The notes under the pieces are model-generated. The model saw only the letters and a list, made by a program, of their open reading frames with translations, did not search any database and was not told where the DNA came from. From Pholiota molesta (Eukaryota > Basidiomycota > Agaricomycetes > Agaricales > Strophariaceae), in assembly GCA_014925825.1 (NCBI GenBank), contig JACGCK010000015.1, positions 62,001-126,000 of the forward strand: a stretch of 64,000 bases of DNA, written 5' to 3'. The position numbers were made by a program, and so were the translations under genes. Shown here one piece after another: positions 1 through 11,590 of this stretch. The stretch's first letter is position 1. Every line of letters begins with the position of its first letter.

Positions 1-2900
1 TACGCAACCCAAAAGGGATCCGGCCAAATGCAAAGATAAGAAGGAAAATGAAGCGCGAAATAGGAAATAGAGTGAGAGACTCCGAAAGGAAGATGGGCAA
101 AAACAAAGTGAGATCGCCGCTATCGACGGCAAACGCCTCGGAGTGCGATGTTTTCTCACCCGCGGCGCGCGCGTCGGACGAGCCCAAACAGCCCAAAGAC
201 CCCCATGCCACACGGACGCCCTCGTATCGCACTCGCGACCCTGCACAACGCACCACCATGCAAAAACCCGCCCGCCATAATCCGCCACAGCGAGTCCATG
301 GGGCTAGGGCTCCAGCCTGCATCTCCTCGGGTTCCCCCCACCGCGCACCGCCCTCCGACATCCATGCCCACGCGCGGAGTCAGCATCGCCTAAGTGGCCT
401 GTCGATTTATCACCCGCTTGACAGACAGGATCGCCACCAGCCAACAGCCCCTCGCGTGCGTATGCGAGGCCCCGCGTATCATGTCGTGCGTCGGATGTGC
501 ATCGACATCAGTTCAGTACAGCGCCGCAGCCATCCAAAACTGAGCGGGGGAGGGCAACAGCAACAGGCAGGTGGCCATAGAGGGCATGGCGTGGCGCCGC
601 CGTGCAAGGCCCTTTGCGGCCTTTCCCAAGAATAACTCCAGTCTCCTCCCATGGGACGCACGTCCCGGCGCCATCTCGGCCCAACGGGGGTCACGCCTGT
701 GTATATGGGGGTAAGTAGTGGCACGGTCGACAGCGGAAGCGAGGTGATGGTGCGCAGAGCCCGCGGAGGAAGTTGATAACATACGCGCGGAGGAGATGGG
801 GGACGAGGTTTTAGCGCGCGGACCAACGCAGAGTAGGGACATGGTCGGCGGTGGCATGGTGTGTGGCATGGGTGTGAGGATTAACGCTATAACGGCGTCA
901 GTGATGTAACGGCATACCAATGAATGGCCTGGGGTGTGACGCGATGGAGATGATAAGCGTGGAAAGAGCCCAAAACAGGTCTCGCGGACATAACGCAGCA
1001 AGGAGATAGGGGAAAACGAGGACAACGATGAGGTTATAGTGACGAGAGAGTCAAGCAGGAAAGCGCGACGCGTTCAACATAGTAAATCCGCCGACGGTCG
1101 GTTCGATGGCGGGACAATGATGAGGTTATAGTGACGAGAGAGCCAAGCAAGAAAGCGCGACGCGTTCAACATAGCGAATTCGCCGACGGTCGGTTCGATG
1201 GCACCGTACACACGCACTCGGTGAAGCAAGCGACAGATAAACAAATGCTACATGCGCCGACGAGTCGATCCCAGGCGAATCAATCAGACTCGAGAAGCCG
1301 CGCGCCTATCTCTGGACCAAGCGGATGCGCCTTCTGATTCAGATCCCATGCTTTGAAGATCCTGTAAGTGCTGCAATCAATAGAATATGCGATCTCTGGC
1401 GATCCCACAGTCAGAACAAGGACCTAAGAGTGATGAAAAAGGAAAATACATACGTTGTCTTCGCGGTCTCACGGCCCTCATTGCCTACGTGAGCTGTATG
1501 GGCCGTGTTCCCTCTTGCGTTGGCGCGATTGAGCATGTGGTTGGGCGTGGTACGCGCTGGCGTCAGAAAACCCGATAAGAATCAGCCGATCGTCCCACCA
1601 TCGCCATCGTAAATGGCGTTGCCGTCGTCGCTAGCAGCACCTCCCAAACCTACGACACAGCGCTGATTGGCGCCTGCACAGCTGAGAACCCAGCCAATGA
1701 GACGAAACCAGCATCGCCGCAGTGCGGGAGCCCTTCAGCGCACCAAAGGCCGCAAAATCCGCACGCGCAGCAGGATGGGAGGGGGGCCACGCGCCAGCTG
1801 CCCGCACGGTGCATACGAGCACGAAGGACGTCGGCCACCAAAGAAACACCCGGGGGTGCTAATTGGCCCCAGCCATCGCTGTCGGATCTGGGCGTGTCCT
1901 TCCCCTCGGGCCTCCCGGTGTGTCGTGTCTCCCATGCCTCCAGTCGCCGAAAGCCGGTCCTCGTCCATGGGTTTGGTTTTTGGAGGGTTCGTACAGCGCC
2001 ACCAGAAAGAAAAGAAACGGGAACAGATGAAGAAGGCGATGATGGCGAGAAGAAGGAAGAAGGAAGGGAACGACGCAGCCCCCGCGCGACCCTGCATGCC
2101 CAAATACGAACCGCCATCAGAACGCGCTGCCAGAGCGCAACCCCCGCGCGTGCGCGCTCCACCCCCGACCCAATATCACCATATGGGTCGAGCGCCCATA
2201 CCCTGGCCGTGTACACCTCATCTCTTTCTTCGGCGTTGCCACCGTCACCCGCAGGGCCCCCCCCTTCAGCTCCCGGGTCCAATGTCGACACGCCAGCAAC
2301 AACTAGCGCGAGCCCGCGTCGGCGCCACGCGGGCAGGAATTTATTGCATCGCGGCAATATCACCATACGCGTCGAGCACAGACCCCACGCCCAGGACAGC
2401 CCAGGCCAGCGCGCTGCCGTCGCGCCCGCCGCCACCGTCACCCGTCACCCGCGCCAGCGCAGCCGGCCGACGCGTCGTCCCAGAGGTCCCCATTTTCCCA
2501 AGCTGCACACCTTCCAGGGGGTGTACCAAGGGACGTCGACGCCCTCGCACAAGGGCAGCGCGAGGGTGTGCCCTCCGCGGGATGCATTAAGCCGCGTTAA
2601 TGTGATCTGCGCTGCGTAAACAAGGCGAGGCCGAGAAAATCGGTGCCCGACGACGTCATAGATGATATCATGCAGCTGCTAATTTTATTTTCGGGCGTCG
2701 GCGCCTACGCGCTGGCGCGCTGGCGCGCGGCTACTGCGACAACTTGTGATGCTGACACGATTTTTTGAGTGGCAGCGGCACGAACCAACCGCAAAGATCC
2801 TAATGACATTGACAGTGTAGTCACGGCGGTAAATGCAGGCAATTAACGCATGAAACGAACGCCGCTGCAGCGGCTTTCGACGTCAACTACCACCGCCCTG
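1..2900. other. GC-rich stretch without a recognisable gene
   Basis: Long open frames occur on both strands at about 1650-2600, but they overlap each other, are rich in Pro, Arg and Ala, and match no family I know. This is what GC-rich noncoding DNA gives by chance. The segments near 2171 and 2352 share a short start (CAATATCACCATA followed by a CGTCGAG or GGTCGAG core), so weak internal repetition may inflate the open frames. The only clear structure is the tandem repeat at 1021-1202. Confidence 0.55.
1021..1202. repeat. two-copy tandem repeat, 92-bp period
   Basis: Two adjacent copies begin with GACAACGATGAGG at 1021 and GACAATGATGAGG at 1113. Each continues through GCGCGACGCGTTCAACATAG to CGGTCGGTTCGATGGC. 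The copies differ at only a few bases, so this is a recent local tandem duplication. No coding role is visible. Confidence 0.9.
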
Positions 2901-2907
2901 CCGCTGT

Positions 2908-3294
2908 TCACTTCGTGTCAACGTCAGGCGGCTGCGGCAGGCCTTTCAATAGGAATACGAGGGCGGCGACGACCATGAACGCCGTTAGCGCCTCCGCGTC
3001 GAAATGCGGTAGCGGATAGCAGGTAAGGAGGGCCTGGCCTCGAAGCGCGCGGTGGTCTGATCGGACGGTGTTCGGCGGTGGAAGGTCAGACAGACAGGCG
3101 GGGAGGGAGGGAGAAAGAGAGGATATTGACCAAGATGGCGGGCCCGAATATGGAAGATGAAGCAGTATGCATGCGCCGTACTCTCGTTGGTGGTAGTCAG
3201 CCTTTGAAGGGGACGAGGAGAGGGGAGTGAACGAATAGTGAAAGGAGGTAGACGCTGATGAACTTACCGTATACTGCACGTCGACGTGCGCCAA
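2908..3294 (-). other. possible small coding segment, unresolved
   Basis: On the minus strand an open frame ends in a hydrophobic stretch (AFMVVAALVFLL) followed by a short polar tail and a stop at 2908. A donor-like GTAAGT lies near 3269, and a CT-rich tract of the kind seen in fungal promoters lies at about 3100-3250. There is no in-frame ATG at the start of the open frame, so a gene here would need an upstream exon or a later start. I recognise no family. It could be noncoding DNA downstream of the broken dehydrogenase at 4310-4745. Confidence 0.15.
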
Positions 3295-4309
3295 AAATTG
3301 TATGCCCGTGTGATGCCCGTTTCAATTCATCACGCCGGCCTCGCGCCTTCGTCTCCGGATCTCGTGTTCGCGCATTCCCCTCGCACGAGCAACATACCGC
3401 ATCGAAGCTGGAGCAGGAAGGAACTCGCCGGTCTCGTGGCCGTTGGAAGTCAATAGGATAAACGGCGCGTCTGTGGCGCCGGGAGGCTCTTCACACTCAC
3501 ACCGCCTCTCCTCCATTTTCGCGTCCAGGAATAGGCAAGAACCTGCATAATCGCGCCGGCAAGTTCCCTGATGCTTGTCTCTCGTTCGTGAAGAATCGAT
3601 GACGCAGGTGTGGTGGCGCCTCAGCCCGAACACGCAGAAGTATGCGCATAAAATGGAACGCGTTCCGATAGCCTCGCGCACGTTTCGCACACGCGCGCCA
3701 TAGATGGGATTGGCGTCGACGACCGCGGCATTTGAGCGCTGGGGCGCTTGCGTGGACGGATACGGGGATGATTAGGCGCTGGTGTTGCGGGTGTCGGTAA
3801 CGAACCCCCGTACGCCCGGCGGCGCGTACATGGACGCACCAAGGAGCCGGAGGGCGAGTCGAGAATAGACGGAGATTTCAAAAGGCTATCTGAAGCGTCG
3901 TGGGCAGGCGGAGGGGTTTCATTGGACGATGGGAATAGAACAGAGTCGAAGGGGATCAGAGCTTGAGCCAGAGATAGATATGGGAATAGACACAGAGATA
4001 GAGCAGGTATCAGCGTTACCATAACTTGAGGGCGATGGGAGACGGATAGCCCACGAATAGCACGGGGATACCCAGGGGTTTGGCGAGGAGAGATGACCCG
4101 TTCGGGATGGGAAGGTACTTCATAGACCGAGCAGAGGAAGAGCGCACGCCCAGAGATGCAGTGCAATCGGCCGAGGTATGCGACGGCGAGAATAATGCGA
4201 AGGGGAGGGAAACGAAGACGAAAGAAAGAATATAAAACAAAATAAAAGAGAGAAGAAAAAAGAAAGAAAAACGAAACAGGCAAGATCGTAAATTAAGATA
4301 GACACTCAC

Positions 4310-4745
4310 ATCATCCCAGTCGCTTTCCGGGAACTGGACGGCTGGCGCGCGGCGCTGGATGCCCGCGCAGTTGACGAGAATGTGGATCTCGCCCATGAGC
4401 GCGAGCGCCTTTGGGAAGACGGCCTTGACTTCCTCGGTATCGCCTAGATCGCAGTGCACGACAGTGATCTTGGTCGCCGGGGACTGCTCGCGGATGGTCG
4501 CGATGGTCTGGACGTGGTCCCCGCTGCCCGGGGCGGCTGGGCGGAGGACGAGACAGAGATCTGCGCCTGCCTGCGCGAGTGCGAGCGCGCACGCGGCTCC
4601 TATGCCTGTAGGGTTGCGTGAGTGGGTGCTAGACAGCGCACAGAAGACGCGTACCGCGCGATGCGCCGGTGACGAGGGCGTTCTGTCCCTTGAGGGAGAA
4701 GAGGTCGAGGACGGGGGCGGTTGGGGTGCGCTGTAGACTGGCCAT
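4310..4745 (-). pseudogene. truncated short-chain dehydrogenase/reductase (N-terminal half only)
   Basis: Exon 1 (4745-4655) starts at MASLQRTP and carries the cofactor-binding start VTGASRG. A 49-nt intron (4654-4606) follows, and exon 2 (4605-4310) continues GIGAACALALAQAGADLCL, then HCDLGD and VNCAGIQ, the normal order of a Rossmann-fold SDR. After SDWDD comes a proper GTGAGT donor at 4309. On the minus strand from there to 2900, however, I find no segment with the expected active-site Ser, Tyr-x-x-x-Lys or C-terminal helices. The 129 codons seen are about half an SDR of roughly 250-280 residues. It is therefore broken by loss of its 3' part, or completed by sequence I could not recognise. 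It faces the polyol dehydrogenase at 5014 across a shared promoter, which suggests a former sugar-alcohol or sugar-acid pathway pair. Confidence 0.7.
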
Positions 4746-5013
4746 GGGGAGTTGTGCAGACTGGACTTTGGCGCGGTAGCTTATCAGCCGCAGAGACGGA
4801 CCGCGGGACAGGGGATGCGGAGGTCGGTGCGAGGGATTGGGCGATCTGGATCTGTGTTCCTGATATGGGGGGATCTGCTCTGGGCGATGCCGATGATGGG
4901 AGAGCCCGATCTGGGGTGGACATGGGGGCAGCGGGCGGGTCGTCGGACCGGGCAGGCGCTGGGTGCGGGCTCCTGTTTATAAGGCGGACGGCTGGAGGAG
5001 CTCCCTCAGCACC
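4746..5013. promoter_or_regulatory. shared divergent promoter, SDR remnant / polyol dehydrogenase
   Basis: Only 268 bp separate the start codons of the minus-strand SDR remnant and the plus-strand zinc dehydrogenase, so both must draw on this segment. A TATAAG at 4978-4983 lies about 30 bp before the plus-strand ATG. That is close for a TATA box and may be incidental. No specific operator can be named. Confidence 0.45.
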
Positions 5014-6595
5014 ATGCCCCCTTCCCCATCCACCACCACCGCCGCCGTCCTCTACGGGCCCAACGACATTCGCGTCCAACACGACCGCCCCATCTGGGCC
5101 CCCGCACCCGGCTATGCACAGATAAAAGTCGTCGCCACCGGCCTCTGCGGAAGCGACCGTATGTCTTTCGCCGCGCCCCGCATTCCTAAGCTGACGCCCC
5201 ACAGTGCATTACTACTCTCACGGCCGCAACGGCGACTTCGCCGTCCGCGCCCCGCTCGTCCTCGGCCATGAGTCCGCCGGCATCATCACCGCCGTCCCCC
5301 ACCAGGTCACAAACCTCAAGGTCGGCCAGCGCGTCGCCATCGAGGCGGGCATCAGTTGCCGCGCCTGCGCTTTCTGCGACAGCGGGCGCTACAACCTCTG
5401 CAGGAATATGCGCTTCTGCTCGTCCGCCTCTCGCTACCCCCACAGCGACGGCACGCTCCAGGCCCGCATGAACCACCCCGCCCACGTCCTCCACCCGTAC
5501 GTCCCGCCTCTGTTCATGTGCTACCTGCGGCGTGTTTGCTGACTGTTTACTCCTTCTCTCGTATCTTCCTCCGCGTTCCATCGATCCTTTCTATTTTCAT
5601 TTTGCATTCCTCCGTCCTCGGATCATCTCCTTGCTTCTTTCCATAGACTCCCAGACGATGTCTCGTTCGAACTCGCCGCGCTCGCTGAGCCTCTTTCCGT
5701 GCTGATCCACGCTTCACGTCGCTGCGCTCTAGGCTCTTCTTCCCAACGCGAATCCGTCCTCGTATTTGGCGTTGGCGCGATCGGCCTTCTTGCATGTGCT
5801 CTAGCGAAGCACCGTGGCGCACGGCGTGTAGTCGCCGTCGACATCAACCCTGTCCGCCTCGAATTTGCCAAAAAGAACGGCTTCGCCGACGATGTGTACT
5901 GCCTACCAGCTCCAGGAGGCCCCGCGGCGGCGGCACCTACCGTCGATCCATGCTGTTCGATATCACGGCCTAGCCCTTCCGCTTCCTCATCACCTTCATC
6001 CTCAGCTTCATCCGCATCTTCATCTTCATCATCCACGCCCTCCTCAACGCCCTCCTCCGCTACCTCCGCCTCATCACATGCCCACTCCCCAGTACCAACT
6101 ACCCCCGACCAGATCCTCGCCAAAGCCCAAACCAGCGCCACCGCCCTCCTCGCGCACTTCGACACCCCCGAGGGCTTCGACGTCGTCTTCGAGTGCACCG
6201 GCGCGGAGTCCGTCATCCAGATGAGCGTGTACGCGGCGGTGACGGGCGGCCGCGTCATGCTCATCGGCATGGGCACGCGCGCGGCGTACCTCCCCGTCGC
6301 GAGCTTCGCGCTGCGCGAGGTCGACATCCGGGGCAGCTTCCGGTACGCGGGGACGTACAAGGAGGCGCTCGCGCTGCTGTCGCCGTCCGCGGCGCAGGCG
6401 GCGGGGCTCGAGCCCGTGCTGGGCGCGGACGGCGCGCCGCGCCCCACGCTGCCGGAGCTCGTGGCGAAGCTCGTGACGCACCGCTTCAAGCTCGCGGACA
6501 CCGCAAAGGCGTTCGAGCTGCTCGCTCGCGGCGTGGACGAAGAGGGCCGGCTGGTGCTGAAGGTCATCGTGGAGGGCGATGACGCGGAGGCCTGA
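5014..6595 (+). CDS. zinc-dependent polyol (sorbitol/xylitol/L-arabinitol type) dehydrogenase
   Basis: Three exons (5014-5158, 5205-5496, 5647-6595) give 461 residues. Members of this MDR family oxidise sugar alcohols to ketoses with NAD+ in the cytosol. Residues near 45-50 (GLCGSD) supply the catalytic zinc Cys and GHESAG the next ligands. The structural zinc lobe is the four-Cys set in CRACAFCDSGRYNLC. The Rossmann start is GVGAIGLLAC, followed by AVDINPVRLEFA, whose Asp argues for NAD rather than NADP. FDVVFECTGAESVIQMSVYA is typical of the family. Oddly, about 60-70 Ser/Pro-rich residues are inserted at about 6000-6110, between VYCLPAPGG and the FDVVFECTG segment; homologs are about 350-400 residues. 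No stop or clear splice pair removes the insert. The gene is very GC-rich. The substrate within the polyol group cannot be fixed from sequence. Confidence 0.9.
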
Positions 6596-7540
6596 GCGGG
6601 CGTGCGCGGGTCGCGCATGGGATGCTTGGGAGAAAGCATATAAGTAACTTACTGCGTGCACGCCGCGCGCGTGCCCTATAGTACTGGACCTGATGGCATT
6701 GATATGCTACGCTATGATACACGATACTCACTACGGACGGATGGACGGATCCGAGTTGTTTCTTTGTTTGTCAGCTAACCTAGCCTGGCTTCCACCCGCT
6801 TCTTCCTTCCTTGGACTTGCTACTCCCCTTGTCTGGTAGCATACATATGCGTTACGCCCTTCTACGATTATTGCCCCTCTCCTACATCCTTCTTGGTGCT
6901 TCCGCTTCTTGGTGCCCATGTCATCGCCTTCCTCGTTGAGCGGGCACGCATTCCGAACAGCCTACTTTATTACCATGTAACATACCATGCACCGCATATC
7001 TTCTTTTTTTTTTTGTTGTCTTTACACGCAATACGCCTTGCAATAGACCGAATTTCAAGCTTTGAGCTTCATACTCTTGCTCGAATGATTTGTGTAGTGC
7101 TTCAAATTTTCAGACGTTGAGTGTAGATTTCAACCAACGCTGCTAAGTTTCAAGCCTTCAAGCCTTCAAACGCGCCTCTCGCCCCGCCGCAATCTTCCCG
7201 ACGTGCCGTACATCCAGATTCCATCATCCCAACCTCTCGAATCCAACAGCCCCCGGGCCCCGCGTCCGAGTGCTACGGTACATATATGTACTTCGCCAAA
7301 TCTGCATCACGATAAGCCTGCCCACTTTAATACTCACCCACCCACCATCGCACATACGCAACATACGGACATCCCCCCATTCCCCATGCCCCATCTGATC
7401 CCCCGCACTGCAGCCTAATTTCAATTTCCACTGTCTGATTCCAGATGGATAATCAGCGTGATGGCAAATCCAGCGAATCGTGGGGTTTATCAGCTGCATT
7501 CGAGTTTACGTCACGCATCAGTGCATCACGCGTAGTGCAG
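6596..7540. other. intergenic, no gene seen
   Basis: Base composition changes here from GC-rich to AT-rich, with T-runs at about 7000. Open frames are short and unrelated to known families. A region of TCACGCATCA-type motifs lies at the right end, near 7510-7530. Confidence 0.5.
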
Positions 7541-8245
7541 GGTTTGTTATGATAATGTTAGTAACAAGGAGTAAATAACATGTAAATAACATGTTATTAA
7601 CATATCTCACAAGAGGGGGTCGAAAAGTCGGTGTGATTTACTGTTAGATATTCTGGTGAATGATGTAGCCCAACTTCAATTGTCCCCGAGCCCTAAGAGA
7701 TTATGACCATCCTTAGAGACCAAAATTTACCCATTCATTCCCCTATAATGATCTCAAATACATACTCAAGGAGAATGGTGCTTTACATTTGCAAAAATCA
7801 AAAATCTGTTGCACAAACTGCCGATGACATCAACTCGATCCATCTAATCAACCGCGTGAACTCAATCACAGACAATCAAAAGAGTGAGGAATGGAAAGGA
7901 CGAGTGTTGTACACTCGTCAACTCACCTTGATATTGCCGATTTTATCAAATCCAATGATCCGAACTGGAAGGCGCTTATCTTGAAGTTGATTTCATGGGA
8001 CCTGGTGCAGCTGTTCGAGCCTGAAAAGCAGCTAAGGGTGTAAATGGAGCACTTAGAGCTTCCTGAGCGCTGCCTAGAGTTTCTAACACGTTAGTAACAT
8101 GTTAGATATTAAATTTTGTGTTAATAACACTGTGAGATTGTCATTATGTAAGCTCAATAAATCACAATATTTAACATGGATATCTAACGTCGCATGGACC
8201 CCCCACAATATCTCACGTTAGTAACACCGTGCAAATAATATCTAA
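7541..8245. repeat. cluster of direct and inverted short motifs, possible degenerate mobile element
   Basis: GTTAGTAAC occurs near 7555, 8090 and 8210. GTTAGATATT occurs near 7642 and 8099, with its reverse complement near 8225. ATCTCAC occurs near 7600 and 8205, with GTGAGAT near 8131. The motifs sit in two blocks about 600 bp apart, on either side of a region with an open frame of 93 codons (7703-7984) that matches nothing I know. Paired blocks of inverted motifs suggest the ends of a decayed element, but I cannot find clean terminal repeats or a target duplication. Confidence 0.35.
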
Positions 8246-11200
8246 CCCAGCACTAATCACGCGCACGCGTCGATCGCGCTTCCGACTCGCGCCCCCATGC
8301 CCAATTATTGCCGCGCCGCCCGAGCGCAGGCTAGTGGAGGCAGGGCGCGCATGCCCGGGGTGCACCGGGGCGCAGGTACGCACCATCCCGCCAGGCGGAC
8401 ATCCGTGCGCGCGGGGGGTTGGCGGGTTCTCGCACCTTCTGGAACGCGGGCAGCGTGTTGGTGCTTATCATTGGGGGCCGCGGGACCCCTCGTGTGTGTG
8501 TGGTGGAATCTGGGTGGGTAGAGAGAGAAAAGATAGAGAGGTTCGGGAAGGAGTGGACGCTCAGTGCCGTCGACCTGACCAACATCTCCATCCTCTGTTA
8601 TGAATTGCATCCGACGCAGTAAACTGAGATGCACTTGTTCGTTATTCACAAGTAAGCATGTAGATTGCTGTGGCTGAAGCCGAGTCCAAGGCATCAATAT
8701 AAATGAAGGTCTGGGCTCGTACCCTGCACAGCAAGCGCTGAGTGAATCGCGAGCGTCAAACGTGTATGTCACGGTGTCGCCCGTTCGTCTGGGTTGTTGC
8801 TTTTCGCGTTACTTTTCGATGAATTGGTTTAGAAGCTTTACGCAACGCGAAATTCCATTAGTAACTTGGTTTCCATGGGTGAATCGGAATTCGGGAGCGA
8901 GCAGGCAATGGATAGGCTGTAAAGCGCCCGGCGAACGCTAGGTATACTTGAGAAGACTTGAGAGCAGTCTTATTAAGCGCCCTGACGACACTAAGTGCGG
9001 CCCCGCTGAACCTGAACAGGATCACGAAATTAGATTATAGATAGCGACTTGTCTAGACAAATGGAGAGAAACTTTACGACACCGTAGAACCTATGGCATT
9101 TATTACGCAGCATCGATTTCCTTTGGAAAATAAGAAAAGTCGAAGTGGCAAGGGACTAATCATTATAAAGCACGGCTCTTTCATAGCCGGTGCCATACAC
9201 AGTGGCACACATATCCGGCATTTGGGGTGCGGTGCAGGAGAAGAAATCTGGAAAGATGTCTTCATGCGTGATCATATAGCACAATCGTTCACGGGACTGG
9301 ACAGCTGAACCCAATGTGATACTGCAACCGCGGCGTGGTTGATCATCGGAAAGTTACCGCACGCCTCCTGCGGTGCATTATGGACTGCCGGCGCCCACTC
9401 ACCTCCGTACGCGCACACGGTGGCCTTCTTCGGGCGTGTGTATATATTCAAGTTCCGAGTCCCTCAAGCTCGCCATCCGCTCGTGTGATTTGCTATTGAA
9501 TTCTTGAAGACCGGTGAGGTTAGGACACAAAGAGAATTGTTTATATCTAGCTTTCTATCTATTCTATTGATCACGGAACGGTCGGTCATTACTTATTTCC
9601 CTTTCATTTTCTGTAATTACGCCACAACCCAAGATTAATTATGAGTTGTTGCCTCGATCCAGTCTATTGGGATCCTCGTTATGCATTGTATCTTCAGTAA
9701 CGTCTAGTGCCGCATAAATGCCTCGCAGGTGACCGTATCTGCATAATGCCCCCACTGGGCCACGGATAGGCCTCTATTGGAGCACCGATACACATTTAAC
9801 CTCATAAGGAGCCATGTCATAGGATATATATGGCGACTCGGTCATCGTCGAGTCTAATTCGCAGATAGGAACTTGCTTACTGCAGCACTATTATACTTAT
9901 TACTGGCTATTGTTGGGCGTGTGCTATTTTGGTATTGACTTCAGTGTTGCCGCCAGGCTCGCGCGATATTGGCGGTGGCACCGCATGGCGAAGACGCATG
10001 GCCCGGACACAGACGGACGTCTGTCGTCCAGCGGTGGCATGATCACGACACGGCCAGTAGATGTTAACTTTAATTGACTACTGTAATTAATTCTACAGGT
10101 AAGAATATCACAAAAACATGTGCTTCAATCTCCATATCAGCCTATCTATAGGTATATGGGTAATTTGGGTGAGTCGGATGCGTCTCTTCACAAAGAATGG
10201 ATCAAGAGCCACAACTACGGTGAAGTATCAATATCATATATCGAGATTCGAGCATAAGCTACAGACCGACTAACAGTCCTAACTCGATACTTCAAAGTCA
10301 CGACGGCGTGCTCACTGCTTCCGTACAGCATATCTCGTCAGCTCGAAGCAACAAGCGCCCAAACTTATCTTTAGTTATTGGAGCCGCCAAGCCGCAATTT
10401 ACCAGGATTTATCAGTACTTTATGTGACAAAAGAACATACGGATTGATGTCTGATATTTGCGTACCGGTACTCTCCTATCTGCATATACCAAGCCCAAGA
10501 ATGCATGGGCATGGATGTGTGCACGGAACATCGGTCCGATTCACTCGCCTTGGGTAACATTGATGTGGAATGGCTTTGTGTTCTCCTTGACGATTCCATG
10601 TGCCCGCCGCACAATGCTGCACTCCATATGCAATGGTACAATGATGTGTATTTCCCCTCTGCATAACAACATTGCTGCATTAAGTTGTTGCTTCAAAATC
10701 TTACGCCCGAGGCTTGAAATTTGACGTTCTTGAAGACCAATAGTCACCTTCCGGAGAATCACCCATAGACATTCTGAATCAGCAATTTCAACCTCCTCTG
10801 ATTGTTTTTTATGAGGACATCTGACCATGGACCTTGAGGAATTATTCCTGACACTAATTCCAGAAATGTCCGCTTATTGTGCATTTTTGCGAAGATCCCG
10901 TGGAAGGTTCAGGATTCGTCGATGAACAGGCCTATCATTATTCCGCAGTCGTATGTATCCCGCCAATTGACAGTTGTGCTGATGGATGCCATGTAGGACA
11001 GCCGGATGAGGGCTCGGTCCGACTTCCTTAAATTCATACCATTAGGAGAGAGATCGAAGCTTGTGGAGTGAGCAAACAGTAAAAAAATTATGTGGCCCAC
11101 AAGTATTTATCACCCAGAACCTGCAGCGTACTCCTTCATGTAATAGTTTGACATCGATACGGTACTATGGTACGTATCAATGTCAAACCTTACTTACTGC

Positions 11201-11590
11201 CTTAGACTCGTTGAAAATCTAGAGCTTTGGAGTTTTTGCTTCTTTGGAAGTTCTAATCTCCCATTATAGTGTCGGAAATTAACTCAGATGCTACATCCTA
11301 CTTACACATACACCAAATTCTATTCCGGCAGCCCCAACGGCTTTTAAGATACTGATAAGGTTTTTAAAATAAGAGGAAGGGCTAGGCAAGGGCTAGGAGG
11401 ATGCGCGAACCTGAGATAATAATGAATCAACGTTCAAATCCGGATGTGACAGCCAAAAATCGGTCCGAGCCTTACACACGCTTACGCTCAGTTTCGTAGA
11501 TTGCAGCGTAGTCAGTTTGTAGTCAGTGGCAGTTTCCATAGCCAAGAAAAGTAACTAAGTTAACGCCATATAATATTATTATACTATATC
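8246..11590. other. AT-rich gene-poor interval, nothing identified
   Basis: Open frames are short on both strands. A minus-strand stretch at 10541-10828 is open for 95 codons, but its composition resembles no family I recognise. TATATATA-like boxes near 9450 and 9825 are not followed by a coding start I can support. Decayed transposon sequence is the likeliest content, by inference only. Confidence 0.4.

Noticed and set aside
1650..2620. Long open frames on both strands (up to about 300 codons)
   Set aside because: They overlap in opposite directions, are dominated by Pro/Arg/Ala from high GC, and contain no recognisable domain or plausible splice structure.
6074..6661. A 195-codon minus-strand frame and a 338-codon minus-strand frame over the polyol dehydrogenase
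   Set aside because: They are antisense shadows in very GC-rich coding DNA; the plus strand encodes a complete known family.
9440..9900. TATATATA boxes as promoters of hidden genes
   Set aside because: No coding frame with recognisable content or splice structure follows them in the AT-rich interval.
11401..11460. A GTTCAAATCC box like a tRNA T-loop
   Set aside because: No acceptor stem, anticodon arm or A-box can be paired around it.
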